64,000 bases of DNA from Pleurodeles waltl (taxonomy: Eukaryota; Chordata; Amphibia; Caudata; Salamandridae), in contig NC_090447.1 in the NCBI RefSeq assembly GCF_031143425.1, positions 23,037,426 through 23,101,425 of the forward strand, given 5' to 3'. Below the pieces are notes generated by a model, which was not told the DNA's origin, did not search any database, and was given only the letters and a program-made list of their open reading frames with translations. Shown in pieces: positions 31,134-43,954 of this stretch (the stretch's first letter is position 1; every line of letters begins with the position of its first letter). The position numbers and the translations under genes are program-made.

Positions 31134-32599
31134 TGTAGGAGGGTGGCCTGGTTTTAGGTGGGTACCAAAGGTACTTACACCTTATACCAGGTCCAGTTAT
31201 CCCTTATTAGTGAAATGTAGTCGGTATCTAGAAGCCAGGCTGCCTAGGTGTAGCTGTAGCTGAGCAGCCAGCACTAAACTAGGAGAAATGCAAAGCTCTT
31301 GCAATACCACTGTAGTCACACAGTACTCACACACATGAAAGAAAATACTCAGTCTTACAAAAATAAAGGCACTTTATTTTGGTGACACAAATGCCAAAAA
31401 TAACTTAGAGACTATACTCACTTAGGAGGTAAGTAATTTACACAATATATACACTAGTATCCAAAAACAGGTAAGTAAACAGTTAGAAAACAGTGCAAGT
31501 AGTGAAAATCACAATAGGTTGCAATGGGCCTAAGGGGAACACAAACCATATACTAAAATAGTGGAATTCGAAAGTCAGTTTCCCACCTAGGCAAGTGTAG
31601 TGTGTAGAGGGGCGTTGGGAGTGTGAAAAAACACTAAAGGTAAGTAATAGACCCCACCCAGGAGCTCAGGAAAACAGGAGTAAATCACAGTAAGTTTCCT
31701 GAAAAACACAAGAAGTCGTGATAGAAGACTATGCAGGAACCAGAAGAGACTGCAAGACACCAACAATGGATTTCTGGACCAGAAGACCTGTGGAAGGAGA
31801 TGACCAAGTCCAAGAAGCACTGAAGAGTCCAGGGAGAACAGGAGCCCCTGCTAACCCGGATGAAGGTGCAAAAGAAGAACCACTGGTGAGAAAACAAAGC
31901 CAGTTATGCACCCAAAAAGACAGGTGCGGGTTCCTGGTTGGTGCAGATGTCCCACGCTGGATGGATGATTGCAGTCTGGTTTGCGTCGCTGGATTCTGCC
32001 TACAAGCCTTGGCACACGCAAAGCGCGCGGTTAGCAGAAAATGGCACTGGCCGGGACCAGGAGGGTCCTGGTGGCCTCTACCCAGGACTGGGAGGCAGAG
32101 GGGGCCCCTAGCAATTCAGAGAGTCCTCAGAAGACCAGGCAGCGTGCACAGGAATCCCACAGCATGGGGACAAAGAAGGTGCAAATGGAGGCCCACGAAG
32201 CATGACACAAAGGGATCCCACGCTGCTGGAGAACCACTCAGAAAGCTGTGTGTCGCAGGACGGAGTGCTGTGGGCTTTAGCCTAAAAACTTCTTAGAAGG
32301 TTGTACACAAACCTTGGAAACTGCAAGTCATGCGGTGCATGGGGGTACTGTCTTGAGTGGGGAGGCAAGCACTTACCTCCACCAAAGTTGGACAGCTGGA
32401 CCTTGGGACTGTCGGGGTCACTTTAGTCCACCACCTGTGTTGCTGGATCCACGCTCATCGTCTGGAGTGGGGACCCACGCCACCAGTCATTGCTGCAGAG
32501 AGGTGCCTGCTAAAGCAGGGAAGTGACTCTGTCACTCCATGGGAGATTCCTTCATTTCTTCTGGTGCAGGCTGAAGACAGGCAGTCCTCGGAAGATGCA

Positions 32600-35291
32600 T
32601 GTAAGGAAATGCCTCCTTGGCATGGTTGCCCCCTGACTTTTTGCCTTTGCTGATGCTATGTTTTCAATTGAAAGTGTGCTGAGGCCTGCTAACCAGGCCC
32701 CAGCACCAGTGTTCTTTCCCTAACCTGTACTTTTGTATCCACAATTGGCAGACCCTGGCATCCAGATAAGTCCCTTGTAACTGGTACTTCTAGTACCAAG
32801 GGCCCTGATGCCAAGGAAGGTCTCTAAGGGCTGCAGCATGTCTTATGCCACCCTGGAGACCTCTCACTCAGCACAGACACACTGCTTGCCAGCTTGTGTG
32901 TGCTGGGGAGAACAAAACGAGTAAGTCGACATGGCACTCCCCTCAGGGTGCCATGCCAGCCTCTCACTGCCTATGCAAGTATAGGTCAGACACCCCTCTA
33001 GCAGGCCTTACAGCCCTAAAGCAGGGTGCACTATACCATAGGTGAGGGTACCAGTGCATGAGCATGGTACCCCTACAGTGTCTAAACAAAACCTTAGACA
33101 TTGTAAGTGCAGGGTAGCCATAAGAGTATATGGTCTGGGAGTTTGTCAAACACGAACTCCACAGCACCATAATGGCTACACTGAAAACTGGGAAGTTTGG
33201 TATCAAACTTCTCAGCACAATAAATGCACACTGATGCCAGTGTACATTTTATTGCAAAATACACCCCAGAGGGCACCTTAGAGGTGCCCCCTGAAACTTA
33301 ACCGACTATCTGTGTAGGCTGACTAGTTCTAGCAGCCTGCCACAAACCGAGACATGTTGCTGGCCCCATGGGGAGAGTGCCTTTGTCACTCTGAGGCCAA
33401 TAACAAAGCCTGCACTGGGTGGAGATGCTAACACCTCCCCCAGGCAGGAGTTGTCACACCTGGCGGTGAGCCTCAAAGGCTCACCCCCTTTGTGCCAACC
33501 CAGCAGGACACTCCAGCTAGTGGGGTTGCCCGCCCCCTCCGGCCACGGCCCCACTTTTGGCGGCAAGGCCGGAGGAATTAATGAGAAAAACAAGGAGGAG
33601 TCACTGGCCAGTCAGGACAGCCCCTAAGGTGTCCTGAGCTGAAGTGACTCTAACTTTTAGAAATCCTCCATCTTGCAGATGGAGGATTCCCCCAATAGGG
33701 ATAGGATTGTGACCCCCTCCCCTTGGGAGGAGGCACAAAGAGGGTGTACCCATCCTCAGGGCTAGTAGCCATTGGCTACTAACCCCCCAGACCTAAACAC
33801 GCACTTAAATTTAGTATTTAAGGGCTACCCTGAACCCTAGAAAATTAGATTCCTGCAACAACAAGAAGAAGGACTGCCTAGCTGAAAAACCCCTGCAGGG
33901 GAAGACCAGAAGACAACAACTGCCTTGGCTCCAGAAACTCACCGGCCTGTCTCCTGCCTTCCAAAGAACTCTGCTCCAGCGACGCCTTCCAAGGGACCAG
34001 CGACCTCTGACTCCTCTGAGGACTGCCCTGCTTCGACCAAGACAAGAAACTCCCGAGGACAGCGGACCTGCTCCAAAAAGACTGCAACTTTGTTCAAGGA
34101 GCAGCTTTAAAAGAACCCTGCAACTCCCCGCAAGAAGCGTGAGACTTGCAACACTGCACCCGGCGACCCCGACTCGGCTGGTGGAGAACCAACACCTCAG
34201 GGAGGACCCCCAGACGACTCAGCGACTGTGAGTACCAAAAGTTGTCCCCCCTGAGCCCCCACAGCGCCGCCTGCAGAGGGAATCCCGAGGCTTCCCCTGA
34301 CCGCGACTCTCTGAAACCTAAGTCCCGACGCCTGGAAAAGACCCTGCACCCCCAGCCCCCAGGACCTGAAGGACCGGACTTTCACTGCAGAAGTGACCCC
34401 CAGGAGTCCCTCTGCCTTGCCCAAGTGGAGGTTTCCCCGAGGAAGCCCCCCCTTGCCTGCCTGCCTGCAGCGCTGAAGAGATCCCTTGATCTCTCATTGA
34501 CTTCCATTGCGAACCCGACGCTTGTTCTAACACTGCACCCGGCTGCCCCCGCGCCGCTGAGGGTGAAATTTCTGTGTGGGCTTGTGTCCCCCCCGGTGCC
34601 CTACAAAACCCCCCTGGTCTGCCCTCCGAAGACGCGGGTACTTACCTGCTGGCAGAGTGGAACCGGGGCACCCCCTTCTCTCCATTGAAGCCTATGCGGT
34701 TTGGGCACCACTTTGAACTCTGCACCTGACCAGCCCTGAGCTGCTGGTGTGGTAACTTTGGGGTTGCTCTGAACCCCCAACGGTGGGCTACCTTGGACCA
34801 AGAACTGAACCCTGTAAGTGTCTTACTTACCTGGTAAAACTAACAAAAACTTACCTCCCCCAGGAACTGTGAAAATTGCACTGTGTCCACTTTTAAAATA
34901 GCTATTTGTGATTTATTTGAAAAGTATACATGCAATTGAAACGATTCAAAGTTCCTAATGTACTTACCTGCAATACCTTTCAAACAAGATATTACATGTT
35001 AAATTTGAACCTGTGGTTCTTAAAATAAACTAAGAAAATATATTTTTCTATAACAAAACCTATTGGCTGGATTTGTCTCTGAGTGTGTGTACCTCATTTA
35101 TTGTCTATGTGTATGTACAACAAATGCTTAACACTACTCCTTTGATAAGCCTACTGCTCGACCACACTACCACAAAATAGAGCATTAGTATTATCTCTTT
35201 TTGCCACTATCTTACCTCTAAGGGGAACCCTTGGACTCTGTGCATACTATTCCTTACTTTGAAATAGTGCATACAGAGCCAACTTCCTACA
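32600..35291 (+). mobile_element. Solo LTR, second family, plus orientation
   Basis: It runs from TGTAAGGAAATGCC to CCAACTTCCTACA, 2,692 bp. A perfect 5-bp target duplication ATGCA flanks it (32595-32599 and 35292-35296). Open frames inside (such as 34146-34688) read through GC-rich LTR sequence and are not genes. Confidence 0.93.
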
Positions 35292-36456
35292 ATGCACGAC
35301 CTGAAATCTGTTGCAGTTGCTGACAGGAGATGAAGATACAATGTTCCAGAAGTAGTCTTTGCTTCTTTGTTGCAGTTTGTAGAGTTCCTGGAGGGTTCAG
35401 CTGCGGTTACGTCGGTAGATGAAGTAAAGGATGCAGAGGATTCCTGCTGGAGTCTAGCAATCTGAATCTGAAGAAACACCCATTGAAGAGACCCTAAATA
35501 ACCCTGAAAGGGGGATTGGTCACCTAACCAGGTAAGCACCTATCAGGGGAGGGATCTGTCACCTGCTGCACTGGCCACTCAGATGCTCCCAGAGTGCCCC
35601 ACCACCTTGGAATCCAAGATGGCAAATCCCAGGGACATTCTGGAGGAGCTCTGGGGTGGTGATGGACAAGGGAGTGGCCATTCCCCTTTAGTTTGTTCAG
35701 TTTCACGCCAGAACAGGGACTGGGGGTCCCTGGACCGGTGTAGAATGGATTATGCAAGGAGGGCACCATCTGTGCCCTTCAAAGCATTTCCAGAGGCTCT
35801 GGTAGGCTACCCCTCCCATGCCTGTAACACCTATTTCCAAAGGGAGAGGGTGTAACAACCCTCTCCCAAAGGAAATCCTTGGTTCTACCTTCCTGGGCTT
35901 GAGCTGCTCAAGCAACAGGAGGGCAGATTCCTGCCTGGAAAACCTCACAAGGCTGGTATGGCAGTACTGGAAGTCCACTGTGGAGCCCCCAGAGTGCATG
36001 GGATTGAACAACCAATACTAGAATCAGTATTGGGGTACAGTTCCCAGTTGTTAGACACCTTACATGGCCATATTCGGGGTTACCATTGTGAAGATGGACA
36101 TAGGTATTGACCTATGTCCAGTGCACACGTAAAATGGCGTCCCCGCACTCACGAAGTCTCAGAAAATGGTTCTGGACAATGTGGGGGCACCACTGCTAGT
36201 GCAGGGGTGCCCTCACACTCAGGCACTTTGCACCCAGCCTTCTGGGTTGGAAGGCCTGACATTTAGGTGACTTATAAGTGACCTGGTGCAGTGTATATGG
36301 CTGTGAAATGGTGCATGCACCATTTCACACAGGCTGCAATGGCAGTCCTGTAGAAGCCTTTGCATGGGCTCACTATGGGTGGCAAAAGTAATGCTGCAGC
36401 CCATAGGGATCCCCTGGGACCCCAATGCCCTGGGTACCTAAGTCCCATATACTAGG

Positions 36457-39125
36457 GGTAGGAAGTTGGCTCTGTATATACTATCTCAAAGTAAGAGATA
36501 GTGTGCACAGAGTCCAAGGGTTCCCCTCAGAGGTAAGATAGTGGCAAAATTAGATAATTCTAATGCTCTATTTTGTGGTAGTGTGGTCAAGCAGTAGGCT
36601 TATCAGAGGGTAGTGTTAAGCATTTGTGGTACACACGCAGGCAATAAATGAGGAACACACACTCAAAGACTTAACTCCAGGCCAATAGTTTTTATATAGA
36701 AAAATATATTTTCTTAATTTATTTTTAGAACCACAAGTTCAAGTTTTGAAGTAAATACATAAAATGCAAGGTACTCCACACAGGTAAGTTTGGAACTTTG
36801 AATTAGAGCAATAACATATACAGTTTTTGTTAAAATGGCAATAAGCTATTATAAAAGTAGACACAGTGCAAAAATCAACAGTTGCTGGGGGAGGTAAGTA
36901 TTGGTTAGATTGTGAGGTAAGTAAGACACTTACAAGTCTCTGTTCCTGGGCATAGGCAGACCACCATTGGGAGTTCAGGGCAACTCCAAAGTTACCACAC
37001 CAGCAGCTCAGGGCCGGTCAGGTGCAGAGGTCAAAGAGGTGCCCAAAACACATAGGCGCCTATGGAGAACAGGGGTGCTCTGGTTCCAGTCTGCCAGCAG
37101 GTAAGTACCCGCATCCTCGGGGGCAGACCAGGGGGGTTTTGTAGAGCACTTGGGGGGGACACAAGTAGGCACACAAAACACACCCTCAGCAGCACAGGGG
37201 CGGCTGGGTGCAGTGTGCAAAGCAGGCATCGGGTTTTGAATAGGAATCAATGGAGGGACCCGGGGGTCACTCTGGCAATGCAGGCAGGGCACAGGATGGC
37301 TTCTCAGGCCAGCCACCAACTGGGCTAGGCAGAGGGTCACCTGGTGATCACTCCTGCTCTGAGGTTCGGTTCCTTCTGGTCCTGGGGACTGCGGGTGCAG
37401 TGCTTGGTCCAGACATCAGGTCCCTTGTTACAGGCAGTCGCTGTCAGGGGGAGCCTCTGGATTCTCTCTGCATGCGTTGCTGTAGGGTTTCAGGGGTGTC
37501 GTCTCGGGCTACACATGCAGTCACTTGGGAGTCCTCCCTGTGGTGTTTGTTCTCTGGATCTCGAGCCGGGGGCGTCGGGTGCAGAGGTTGAAGTCTCAGG
37601 CATCCGGCGGGAAGAGTGAAGTCCTTTAAAAGTTGCAAGAAGTTGCAATATTGTTGCTGTTTGTTGAGCAGAGCTGCTGAGTTTCTTGGTCCTTAGGTTC
37701 AGTGCAGTCCTCTGAGGCTTCAGAGGTCACTGGTCCCTGTTGGATGTATCGCCGTTGCAGTTTTTCAAGTCAGGAGACAGGCCCAGTAGGGCTGGGGCCA
37801 AAGCAGTTGTCGGCTTCCGTCGTCTCTGCAGGCTTGTAGGTCAGCAGTCCTTCTTCTTGTTTCAGGTTGCAGGAATATGATTTACTGGGTTCTGGGGTGC
37901 CCCTAAATACTGAATTTTAGGGATGTGTTTAGGTCTCGGAGGGCAGTAGCCAATGGCTGCTGTCCTGGAGGGTGGCTACACCCTCTTTGTGCCTCCTCCT
38001 GGAGGGGAGGGGGGCACATCCCTAATCCTATCGGGGGAATCCTCCAAACGTAAGATGGAGGATTTCTAAAGGCAGGGGTCACCTCAGCTCAGGACACCTT
38101 AGGGGCTGTCCTGACTGGTGGGTGATTCCTCCTTGTTTTTCTCATTATCTCCTCCAGCCTTGCCTCCAAAGGTGGGGGCAGTGGCCGGAGGGGCGGGCAT
38201 ATCCACTAGCTGGGATGCCCTGTGGCTCTGTAACAAAAGGGGTGAGCCTTTGAGGCTCACCGCCAGGTGTAACAGTTCCTGCAGGGGGAGGTGAGAAGCA
38301 CCTCCCCCCAGTACAGGCTTTGTTCCTGGACACAGAGGGACAAAGGCATTCTCCCCATGTGGCCAGCAACTCGTCTGGTTGTGGCAGGCAGGCAGAAACT
38401 GGTCAGCCTAACACTAGAAGTCGGATTGGTATTCAGGGGGTATCTCTAAGATGCCCTCTGGGTACATTGTACAATAAATTCCACACTGGCATCAGTGTGC
38501 ATTTATTGTGCTGAGAAGTTTGATACCAAACTTCCCAGATTTCTGTGTAGCCATTATGGAACTGTGGAGTTCGTGTTTGACAAACTCCCAGACCATATAC
38601 TCTTATGGCTACCCTGCACTTACAATGTCTAAGGTTCTGCTTAGACACTGTAGGGACGTAGGGCTCATGCACATATGTCCTCACATGTGATAGAGTGCAC
38701 CCTGCCTTAGGGCTGTAAGGCCTGCTAGAGGGGTGACCTACCTATGCCATAGGCAGTGAGAGGTTGGCATGGCACTCTGAGGGGAGTGCCATGTCGACTT
38801 AGTCTTTTTCTCCCCACCATCACACACAAGCTGTGAGGCAGTGTGCATGTGCTAAGTGAGGGGTCCCCAGGGTGGCATAAGACATGCTGCAGCCCTTTGA
38901 GACCTTCCCTGGCATCAGGGCCCTGGGTACCAGGGGAACCATTTACAAGGGACTTATCTGAGTGCCAGGGCTGTGCCAATTGTGGAAGTAAAGGTACAGT
39001 CTAGGGAAAGAACACTGGTGCTGGGGCCTGGTTAGCAGGGTCCCAGCACACTTTCAATCATGACGTGGCATCAGCATAAGGCAAAAAGTCAGGGGATAAC
39101 CATGCCAAGGAAGCATTTCCTTACA
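36457..39125 (-). mobile_element. Solo LTR, second family, minus orientation
   Basis: It is the reverse complement of the 32600-35291 family, 2,669 bp. The outer end reads GGTAGGAAGTTGG, where TG has become GG, and the other end is CATTTCCTTACA. The target duplication is CTAGG (36452-36456 and 39126-39130). Together with 32600-35291 it makes a 2.7 kb inverted repeat with a 1.17 kb spacer. Confidence 0.92.
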
Positions 39126-39417
39126 CTAGGGACTTGTAAGAGGTGACCAGTATGCCAATTTGGGATGAAATACTGGGTTGCTAGTATGTAGTGACACATT
39201 TGGAAACAGAGAGAGCATAAGCACTGGGGTCCTGGTTAGCAGGGCTCCAGTGACACAGTCAAGCATACTGACAAAAACAGTGAAACCTACTGACAAGTAG
39301 GCCACCAACCATAGGCACTGGGGTCCTGGCTAGCAGGATCCCAGTGACACAGTCAAACACACTGACAAACAGGCCAAACATGGGCTAACCATGCTAAAAA
39401 GAGGCTACTTTCTCACA

Positions 39418-39990
39418 GTGGCAAGCTCTCTAGTTCTCCTTAAGGCTCAGTGCCGCCACCAATGATTTGAGCCGGGACCCACAGGTCTCTGAAACCCCTC
39501 CTCTGCTCCACCGTCTATCCGTGTGAGTGTCCATTACATTATTCCAATCTCTCCCAAGGACTGGCAGACCCTCAGGAAGGTCTCTCCATGGGCGCACTAC
39601 TAGGTCCACAAATGCCTCTTCCAGAGGTGGTAGGGTACAGAAGCACCTTATGATGAGGGTTTCAAAAAATAAGGAACCAGTAACTACTGTATTATAAACC
39701 TCCCCAGATCTGACCAAGTCTTGCTTGATTTGAAGGGAATTCCTCACTTTATTATGATGCAGTTGCCCCTTGAGCCCCTAGTAAATCCAGAGTGGAAGAT
39801 CTGATCATAACCATACTGGGTTAGGGAGGGAGACTTGGAGCCCAGGAGATGCGTCTCCTGCAACAATAGTGTGTCTGCTCTCTTCTTTTTAAAATATTTT
39901 AGAACAACTCCTCTCCTGATTTTGTACAACACCCCGTGAACATTCCAAGGTAACCCTCGTAGAGAGCCAAAAGTAACATTAGCCCTTGTA
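39418..39990 (-). pseudogene. L1 ORF2 fragment: start of endonuclease
   Basis: It reads leftward from about 39960: WNVHGVLYKIRRGVVLKYF, ADTLLLQETHLL (the catalytic Glu motif) and FHSGFTRGSRG, then in shifted frames GRDWNNVMD and LKSLVAALSLKE, cut at 39418 by the solo LTR. This is the N-terminal two thirds of an APE-type endonuclease of the L1/Tx1 group. The rest lies at 30542-31133. Confidence 0.78.
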
Positions 39991-40277
39991 CTTATTGGGA
40001 GCCCAGAGGGATGAAGCTAAACTGCTATGTTGGGTTCCCAGGTTAGGTGTGTACGATCTGTGCATAACAACAAAGTAAAACAAACAGCTTCCCAAAAAAA
40101 CAAACTTCCCCCCACCATACCTTGATGAAAGAGAAGTATAGATCGCGGGATGCGTCAACCCAGTACCCAAATGTGGGGCTTCTGACGGCCACTCACAATA
40201 CATCCCTTTTCCAACTGGTATTAGCCATTAGAGAATATAAACCAACTGTCTCTGTGAATGGCGGTCTATCATACTAT

Positions 40278-41271
40278 GGCCCTCATTCTGACCTTGGCGG
40301 TCTTTTCGCAAGACCGCCGGGTTACCGCCGCGGTAAAGACCGCCGACCGCGGCGGTATGCCGCTGCGCGTATTCCGACCGCTGGGAGCGTTCCGCCGGAA
40401 AACCGCCAGCAGCCACACTGGCGGTCGGCGGGAAAGTGGAGACCTGTCAACCTCCACCGCCACGCCAGCAGAACACCGCCCCCAGAATTACGACCCACAT
40501 TTCTGTGTGGCGGTCTTCTGTTGGCGGTGTTCTGTCGGCGGTCACGTCCCTATGGCTCCCGTCGCCTCCCGGAGGACCAACGCACAAGGTAAGTTGATCG
40601 TCCGTGAGGGGAGGGGGTGGGGGGGTGTTGTGTGATGTGTGCGTGCATGGGGGTGTGTAGAGGGGGTGTGTGAGTGCGTGCATGCGGGTGGGGGGTGCTG
40701 CTGTGCCTATGGGCAATGTGTGTAGTTCGGCGGGTGCGCATGTCGGCATGTATGTGTGCGGGTATGTGCCCCCGTTGTGTATGTGTATGTGTAGGGGGTG
40801 TGCATATGTGCATGTTGGGGGTGCGTGCATGTCGGGGTGCGTGTATGTGCATGTCGGGGTGGGGGGGGCAGGGGGTACGTACCGAATCTGGGGGGTGGCA
40901 GGGGGGTGGAGGGTGTGGGGGGAGGACTCGTGGGGGGCAGTGGGGGGTGGGGGAGTCCCCTATCAGTGCCAGGGAAGGAATTCCCTGGCCCCGATAGTGC
41001 CTACCGCCATGGTTCGCATGGCGGTTCCCGACCGCCAAAAACCGCGGCGGTAAGCAGGGTCATGATACGGTTGGCGGTCTTGGGTCGACCGCCGGGCCGG
41101 AGTGCGCAAACTCCAGCCCGTCGGTCATAACCGCCGTGGCGGTCGGAGTGGGGAAGTGCCGGTCGATCGCGGCGGTGACCGCCGCGGTCAGAATGCCATT
41201 TTTTGGACCGCCGGTCTGTTCGCGGTCCGACCGCCGCCTCTCCGCCGACCGCCAAGGTCAGAATGAGGGCC
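40278..41271. mobile_element. Harbinger MITE, 994 bp
   Basis: Perfect 25-bp inverted ends starting GGCCCTCATTCTGACCTTGG, target duplication TAT (40275-40277 and 41272-41274). Its left 300 bp share blocks with the left end of the 16736 element (for example GTCGGCGGGAAAGTGGAGAC compared with GTCGGCGGAAAAGTGGAGAT). Both arms are packed with GGCGGT/ACCGCC. The middle (about 40605-40945) is GT/G-rich simple sequence with no gene. It looks like an internal-deletion derivative of a related autonomous element. It sits between the two ORFs of the L1. Confidence 0.92.
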
Positions 41272-41485
41272 TATGTGTCCACACTGCATCAAATATAGAT
41301 ATCACTAAGCATTCTAATGTTACTAAATACCATATACAGTACAATAGAACATGAGCATGCTTTATCCCAGGGGTGACAACCAGATGATCTCAGGAGGCTC
41401 CGTCTTTCCCAGAGCTCCTCCAGGAGGACCGGGATCTGTTATGTATCTTTGTCGTTGTCTTTGTTGGGCGATCCCTCCTGTCTTG

Positions 41486-42240
41486 TTAGGATGAGTCCAT
41501 GTGTGGCAGGGTATGAGGTTTAAGTATCACTTTTCCGTCAGCCCAGTAGAAAATGTCTTCTGGGGAGTTGAAAAAGTACATTTGAGAATCGAACTGTGCC
41601 CTCAGCTGTGCGGTATAAAGGAGCATATATTGGAGTTTAAGCTCTCTTAGACATTGCTTGGCGTTGGTGAAGGAGTGGCCTTGCTGCTGCACCAAACTTG
41701 TACAGTCGGGGAAGATCATGATTTGCTGTGACTGATCCATGAGTTTGCCTTGAGATCTAGCAAATTTGAGGATGGTGTCTCTGTCCATAAAGCTTAGCAT
41801 TTTGGCGATCACTGGTATGGGCTGTGCTTCAGGTGTGGGTTTCCTTACGAATGCCCTATGAGTGCCCTCCACCAAAAGGCAGGTTGACAGATGTTCCACA
41901 GGCACCGGAGATCGGATCCATTGTGATAAAAACACATCCATCGACATGCCCTCGAACCCCTCTGGGAATCTGATGAATTTCAAGTTGTTGCAGCGAGCAC
42001 AACCCTCCTTGTCTTCAACCAATGTCGCCAGATTCTCTGATACTGCCATCAGTGTAGTCACCTTCTGTTGCAAGGCCGTGACTTAATCTTGGACTCCCAA
42101 AGACCCTTGTCTCAGTCTCTGTTATCCTCTCCACTGCCTGCCGGGGATCCTAGGGGGCAGCCACAGGGGGATGCAAGAACCACTGTCTCGTAGACAATTA
42201 TATGGCTAGCCCTCTGTCAGATCAGGATCTAGGGCACAAG
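41486..42240 (-). pseudogene. L1 ORF1 (RNA-binding protein)
   Basis: The 588-nt open frame 42073-41486 matches the L1 ORF1 RRM and C-terminal domain: CNNLKFIRFPEG, then AFVRKPTPEAQPIPVIAKML, ILKFARSQGKL, IMIFPDCTSLVQQQ and a final FDSQMYFFNSPED. A heptad-like stretch VTALQQKVTTLMAVSENLAT lies at its start and continues upstream past a TAA near 42083. This protein packages L1 RNA. ORF2 would follow on the left but is separated by the MITE. Confidence 0.78.
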
Positions 42241-42830
42241 CAGACACCAGCCCCTGAAAGCACTCTATCCCTGGGTATCATGCTGACAAAAATGCAGGCA
42301 TGAGGCTACGCACCAGGGACGGTCATAGTAGGCAGGAACTTTATTAGGTAACCTCAACAAGCAGGAATGGTAATGTATAGTTGGTCTGCCCTCAGAACCT
42401 GCCGGCACAACCCAATCCGGGCCTCTGGCTGGTCCGGCTCTCAATGTCCAGGAATCTCCTCGGCCTCAAACAACCTCCTGTAGCCCGGTGAGCAGTCCAG
42501 GAAACCCCAGTGAGCACACAAGTCCGTGTCCGCAGAACACGACCAAGCCCATGGGCTGGCACACGATGTCGGCATCGCCAGTCACCATAGGCTGCACAAA
42601 TCTGCTGCCTCGTGGCCTACAACAGGCCCGCTAATGTTGGTGTGCCATAAGAGATAGCTGCCAGGCAAAGCACCCTTCAGGGCCCTCAAGACTCCTCTGG
42701 AGCTGGGGTGGGGGCATCTGAACGGCAGGTACAAGTGCAAGATGAGGTCATATTAGTGGGTGACTGCGGAGCTCCCTTAGAATGCGGCCGCCATGCTCGT
42801 TGGTCAGGTCACGCCCCCTATTTCCTTTTC
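42241..42830 (-). mobile_element. L1 5' part (ORF1 start and 5' UTR)
   Basis: It continues the L1 rightward. The probable 5' end reads GGGGGCGTGACCTGACCAAC on the minus strand near 42815. The whole L1 thus spans 42830 to 30542, interrupted by the MITE at 40278 and the solo LTR at 31134. Confidence 0.5.
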
Positions 42831-43062
42831 TATTACAGCATCAACTGACTGCCAGTCTAGAGGTAAATGACAAAGGCAATCTGCCTGGACCTTAAGCCAA
42901 TCTGGGATGTATTCAATGTTATAGCGCTATTCCTGCAATCAAGCCAGACGTCTTGCAAATCTCGCTGATCCTTTTCACACTCCACCTGGTGTAAAAACAT
43001 TAATTAATGGATTTTGGCCTGTTGGAAGCTTAAACTTTACACCCTAGTAGTATGTCCTTAAG

Positions 43063-43954
43063 CAGTGGTTCCCAATCTGTGCGCCGTGGCTCCCTGGTGC
43101 GCGTCAAAACTAGCCAGGGGCGCCGCACACAGTTTGGAAACCACTCGGAGGTGTTTGAATCGGTAGCTTTCATCGTGGTGTTGTAAACAGAACACCCTGC
43201 ATTAATTACTGTGACCAGCAGAGGGCGCCAAAGTACCATTAATAATATCCCTATGACAAAAGAACAAGAATAGTTTCCAATAAATGATTTTCAGCAACCT
43301 GAACGAGAGAATAAAGAAGACAAACTGTAAATAGTGTAGGTACAGGTAAATAGAGACAGACATGAGACTCCAGAGCACCCAGCCTCTGTGACAAATCTGA
43401 ATGTGGGAACAATGAAACCAGAGTTCATTTCTCTGGAGCTGACAAAGCAAGATGGAAAGAAAGACATAATGTATGAAGGTGTCTGAGAAGAAATGAGAAT
43501 ATCCAAGAAAAACTGAAAAATAATAACTGACCCATTCTAGCACAGGAAGGAGATGTCAGAAGCAGCCGCCAGATGGGTTGCATCCTTTCACCAGTTTTGT
43601 CAAAGGAGGAGATGTGGCCTAGCAGTTAGAGCTGTTGACTTTAGAACTGGGGAACCAGGCTGGAGTTCTGGCGTCAGCTACCATCCTTTGATTCTGTGCA
43701 AATTACTTAATCTCATCAGTGCCTATTTGAAAATAAAGCCTGACCCTATGTAGTGTCATCTGGTTCTCTTCTAAAGCTCTCTAATGCCCTCATCAGTTTC
43801 ATCCCAATTATTTTCCAGGCTAAAAATGGTAGTACTCCCGAGGCTGGGATTACGTCCCCCCACCCGCCAAAAAAAAGTAACATAATGGGGAGCCGTGGCC
43901 AGCACGGCCAATAGGTCAAAGGAGCCGGGGATCGAAAACATTTGGGAACCACTG
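43063..43954. mobile_element. Non-autonomous hAT element, 892 bp
   Basis: Ends CAGTGGTTCCCAATCTG and (reversed) CAGTGGTTCCCAAATG are classic hAT inverted repeats. An imperfect 8-bp target duplication, TCCTTAAG (43055-43062) and CCCTTATG (43955-43962), matches at six of eight bases. No transposase frame. It holds a SINE-like segment. Confidence 0.82.
43609..43750 (+). mobile_element. tRNA-derived SINE-like segment
   Basis: GGAGATGTGGCCTAGCAGTT resembles a tRNA head with an A-box (TGGCCTAGCAG). A weak B-box-like GGAGTTCTGGC follows, then a tail with TGTGCAAATTACTTAATCTC, similar to the core-to-tail part of MIR-like SINEs. It ends AAATAAAGCCTGACCC. The boxes have drifted. Confidence 0.5.

Larger units (their letters stand above)
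31134..39417 (-). mobile_element. Solo LTR of the element A type, with two nested solo LTRs
   Basis: It begins TGTAGGAGGGTGGCCTGG and ends ACTTTCTCACA. Flanks GTAGC (31129-31133) and GTGGC (39418-39422) are a 5-bp target duplication with one change. Removing the two nested LTRs and their target copies leaves about 2.9 kb, the same size and start as the element A LTR. No internal genes remain, so it arose by LTR-LTR recombination. It split an L1. Confidence 0.85.

Noticed and set aside
34146..34688. 180-codon plus-strand open frame
   Set aside because: Lies within a solo LTR with clean ends and target duplication; low-complexity Pro/Ser composition.
40447..41130. Open frames over the GT-rich middle of the MITE
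   Set aside because: Simple sequence; Cys/Val/Gly or His/Pro repeats only.
43609..43750. Possible tRNA gene
   Set aside because: Only a drifted tRNA-like head without a cloverleaf; fits a SINE better.
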